7,305 nucleotides of DNA, taken from Geobacter sp. Its GTDB lineage: Bacteria > Desulfobacterota > Desulfuromonadia > Geobacterales > DSM-12255. The DNA is taken from positions 1 to 7,305 of the forward strand of contig VEOV01000323.1 in assembly GCA_012026855.1 (NCBI GenBank), written 5' to 3'. Position numbers and translations under genes: made by a program. The notes under the pieces are model-generated. The model did no database searches. It worked only from the letters and a program-made list of their open reading frames with translations, and was not told where the DNA came from. Positions 5,321 through 7,305 of the stretch are shown in pieces (positions within the stretch are counted from its first letter, which is position 1; every line of letters begins with the position of its first letter).

Positions 5321-6649
5321 TCAAATTAAGGCTGTCAAGTCTCGGCTGGAGCTGTATTTTCCCATTTCAGCAAGTACCAGCGCTTTCTCCTTTTCTCCCC
5401 AGGAACCTACCACGACGAGATTCATATTGGCCGGTGCAAACAGCTCCTTTGCCAGACTTTTCAGGTCTTTGGGGGTGAGTGCGGCTGACTGGGCAATATC
5501 CTCTTCAATTTCCCTGACCACCTGCATCAGCTCACCCCAGCCGTAGCGGATCTGCATTTCAAAGCAGGAGTCCTTGCTGTACTCAAGTTCATAGTTATAG
5601 ATATTTTTGACTCTTTCCAGTTCCAGAGGGTCAACTTCAGTAATGGCGAGATTCTCAAGTTCGCGGAGCACTTCGCTAACGGCTGTGGCGAGGTTTTCAG
5701 CGCCGGTGGAAAGCTCGATGGAGAAATAGCCGGTTTCTTCATAGGCGGCGATGTTGGCATCAACCGAATAAACAATGCCGAGTTGCTCCCTGAGTGTGAG
5801 ATGCAGCCGTGAAGAGCCACTGCCGCATAATATCCGGCGCAGCAGGCGCAGCGGCATGATCCTGGCGTCGCTTCTGGCAAAGGCCCGGAAAGAGAGCTGC
5901 AGGTGCGACTGACTGTCGGAATCGGCAACAAAGACAGTTTGCGGTGCTGTCTGACTGACTTCAGGCGGGGCGGCGATCGGTGCAAGCCCTCCATGCCACG
6001 CTGCAAAGCAGTCAGCCGCTGCCGTGAAAAAATCTGCAGCAGCGAAGTTTCCGGCAGCAACCAGCACAGCATTTGCCGGCAGATAATAGTCGGCAAGATG
6101 TTTTCTCAAATCAGCTGCCGTGAATGATGCAATAGTCTCCAGCCGCCCGATGGTAGGCTCTCCAAGAGGGTGAGCCGGCCAAAGAAGCTGGCTGGCCAGA
6201 TTATGGGGGTTGATCTCTTCCCCTTATTCACTCAGGTCATCCAGGGCCTCTTCGGCAATAATCCGTTTTTCTATTTCCAGATCGTTGAGCAGAGGCCTCA
6301 GGATCATTGATGACAGGATGGCGACAGCTGTCGGCAGGTGCTTTGGGTGGACTCTGCTGAAAAAACAGGTGCACTCCTCGTCAGTGGAAGCGTTAACTGA
6401 TCCGCCGATGGCTTCAAAGGCAGCTTCGATGTCACTGGCAGCCGGGTAGTCGCTGGTTCCTTTGAACAGCATGTGTTCAAGGAAGTGGGACAGCCCCTGC
6501 TTTCCGGGCGGGTCGTTACGGCCGCCGGTTTTGATGTAAAGGGCAAGTTCGGCCGAGTGGAGATAGGGAATCTGCACGGCCACCAGTCTGAGGCCGTTGT
6601 CCAGGGTCTTAATCTCTCTCTGCGGAGTTTTGCTGTTTTCAGCTTGCAA
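5321..6649 (-). pseudogene. M16 family zinc metallopeptidase (insulinase-like), interrupted by in-frame TAA
   Basis: M16B peptidases (processing-peptidase-like, ClpP-independent) are clamshell zinc proteases. One frame runs from a TTG at 6649 (AAGGGGG ribosome site 9 nt upstream) to TGA at 5321, 443 codons including stop, the normal family length. The inverted zinc motif HFLEH is at 55-59, with the third ligand near E133 (IIAEEALDD). The C-terminal domain carries the paired Arg/Tyr motif (LREQLGIVYSV, R287 and Y294). Codon 142 is TAA (6226-6224). The family-like sequence continues without a frame change on the far side (GEEINPHNLASQLLWP, then HPLGEPTIGRL), so a single base substitution explains the break. 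The 141-residue front piece keeps the zinc site but lacks the second lobe. cysS uses TAA as a true stop, so reassignment is unlikely. The start overlaps yqaA by 11 bp. It may be a recent pseudogene or a sequencing error. Confidence 0.85.
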
Positions 6650-7097
6650 CAGTCTGTACCCCCTTAAGAGTGAGCCACGTCACTACAGCATACCGCCCGA
6701 GCTTGCCGGTAGCAACCAGAATTGAAAATTTGAGAAAACGGATTTTCAGTAGTCCGCCGACAAGGCACAAGGGGTCGCCAATAATCGGCAGCCAGGTAAA
6801 GAAAAGTGACCAGCTGCCATATTTGGCAAACAGCTGTTCGGCCCGCAGCCTTTCCCTGTCGCTGATGCGCAGCAACCTCTCGGTGATGAATCTGCCACCG
6901 TACAGTCCGGCTGCATAACTGGTGCAGGCGCCGAGATAATTTCCGGCGGTAGCTACGCATACCACCATTAGCGGATCGTGCCGCTGAACAAGCATGGCAA
7001 CAAGCAGCCATTCCGAGCCGATTGGAAAGAGGGTTGCCGCAAGGAAGCTGAGCAGAAAAAGAGCCGGGTAGCCGTAATTGGCAATTGTTTCGTGCAT
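6639..7097 (-). CDS. yqaA: YqaA family (DedA/VTT-type) small integral membrane protein
   Basis: This looks like the YqaA branch of the DedA/VTT superfamily, inner-membrane proteins whose relatives move or flip lipids; the role of YqaA itself is not established. The product is 152 residues (E. coli YqaA is about 142). Visible: a hydrophobic N-terminal segment (ALFLLSFLAATLFP, about 12-25) running into GSEWLL; GNYLGACTSYAAGLYGGRF (53-71); a soluble stretch rich in Arg and Glu (77-92); the conserved WLPIIGDPLCLVGG (101-114); and a final hydrophobic segment with GKLGRYAVVTWL. The ATG at 7097 is the only reasonable start, but no good ribosome site precedes it. The TGA (6641-6639) lies within the start of the peptidase gene, implying translational coupling. 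The promoter must lie in or beyond the truncated ABC sequence to its right. Confidence 0.85.
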   Translation of the reverse strand: MHETIANYGYPALFLLSFLAATLFPIGSEWLLVAMLVQRHDPLMVVCVATAGNYLGACTSYAAGLYGGRFITERLLRISDRERLRAEQLFAKYGSWSLFFTWLPIIGDPLCLVGGLLKIRFLKFSILVATGKLGRYAVVTWLTLKGVQTVAS

Positions 7098-7147
7098 GCA
7101 GAGGTTGTTGCAGCTACTTGGGCGCGGGGCCGGAAGGCAGTAAATCT

Positions 7148-7305
7148 GTGAAAATTACCTCGGGGAAGGTCCTGTTCAATGGCCGGGAACTCCTTCCCGG
7201 GACCGAGGGCATCGGGTTGGTTTTTCAGGAATATGCCCTTTTTCCCTGGAGGACCACGATAGAGAACATCCAATTCGGTTTGGAGATGCAGGGCCTCGTT
7301 AAAGC
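7148..7305 (+). pseudogene. ABC transporter ATPase, 5'-truncated (no Walker A), runs off window
   Basis: From the GTG at 7148 the frame reads VKITSGKVLFNGREL, then a Q-loop region VFQEYALFPWRT and ENIQFGLEMQG, typical of NitT/TauT-type (SsuB/TauB/NrtD-like) importer ATPases, and continues past the window edge. In intact proteins the TSGKV strand comes about 20 residues after the Walker A lysine, which itself is about 40 residues from the start. Here only about 50 bp separate this point from the divergent yqaA ATG. None of the three plus frames between 7085 and 7150 contains GxxGxGKS/T; two of them stop at 7141-7143 (TAA) or 7148-7150 (TGA). A GGAAGG lies 10 nt before the GTG, so a short product could be made, but it could not bind ATP normally. 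A remnant left by a deletion or rearrangement is most likely; an assembly join is the alternative. Whether the 3' half is intact cannot be seen. Confidence 0.6.

Noticed and set aside
7183..7200. Hairpin CCGGGAA-CTCC-TTCCCGG near the right end.
   Set aside because: It falls inside conserved ABC ATPase coding sequence (NGRELLPG) and has no T-run; it is likely a codon coincidence.
6968..7273. Minus-strand open frame beginning inside the ABC region and running into yqaA in another frame.
   Set aside because: It is antisense to recognisable ABC sequence and out of frame with yqaA, with no domain features.

Overview
The window is about 55% GC by eye and reads as bacterial chromosome. Gene content and order (tRNA-Ser, SRP RNA, dnaX, ybaB, recR, then a one-polypeptide pyruvate:ferredoxin oxidoreductase) suggest an anaerobic Desulfuromonadales/Geobacter-like bacterium. 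That taxonomic placement is inference from memory of gene order and protein flavour, not from a search.

Region 1 (1-3593, minus strand) is a housekeeping block. Reading leftwards it holds tRNA-Ser(GGA), the 4.5S/SRP RNA gene ffs, dnaX (clamp-loader tau/gamma subunit), ybaB/ebfC (nucleoid-associated protein), recR (recombination mediator) and the first 124 codons of pyruvate:ferredoxin oxidoreductase, which runs off the left edge. A good sigma70-type promoter sits a few bases upstream of the tRNA. An AT-rich, hairpin-containing gap of about 200 bp separates ybaB from recR and contains a perfect TATAAT, so recR-por may have its own promoter. dnaX carries an in-frame A_AAA_AAG slippery heptamer near its 3' end.

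Region 2 (3594-5216, plus strand) is a divergent intergenic region with a perfect 8+8 bp inverted repeat, followed by an intact cysS with all zinc and signature residues. Its stop codon overlaps the T-run of a strong intrinsic terminator that serves the opposing (minus) transcript.

Region 3 (5217-7097, minus strand) is a two-gene unit. A small YqaA/DedA-like membrane protein gene overlaps by 11 bp an M16 zinc peptidase gene. The peptidase gene is full length in one frame but interrupted by an in-frame TAA at codon 142, so it is a nonsense pseudogene or a sequence error.

Region 4 (7098-7305, plus strand) is the inside of an ABC-transporter ATPase gene, from just before the Q-loop onward. The Walker A half is missing from all three frames, so the gene is 5'-truncated and lies immediately next to yqaA. 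This looks like a rearrangement junction.

I found no CRISPR array, insertion sequence, phage gene or novel defence-like system. The most interesting items are the dnaX frameshift signal, the peptidase nonsense codon and the truncated ABC gene.
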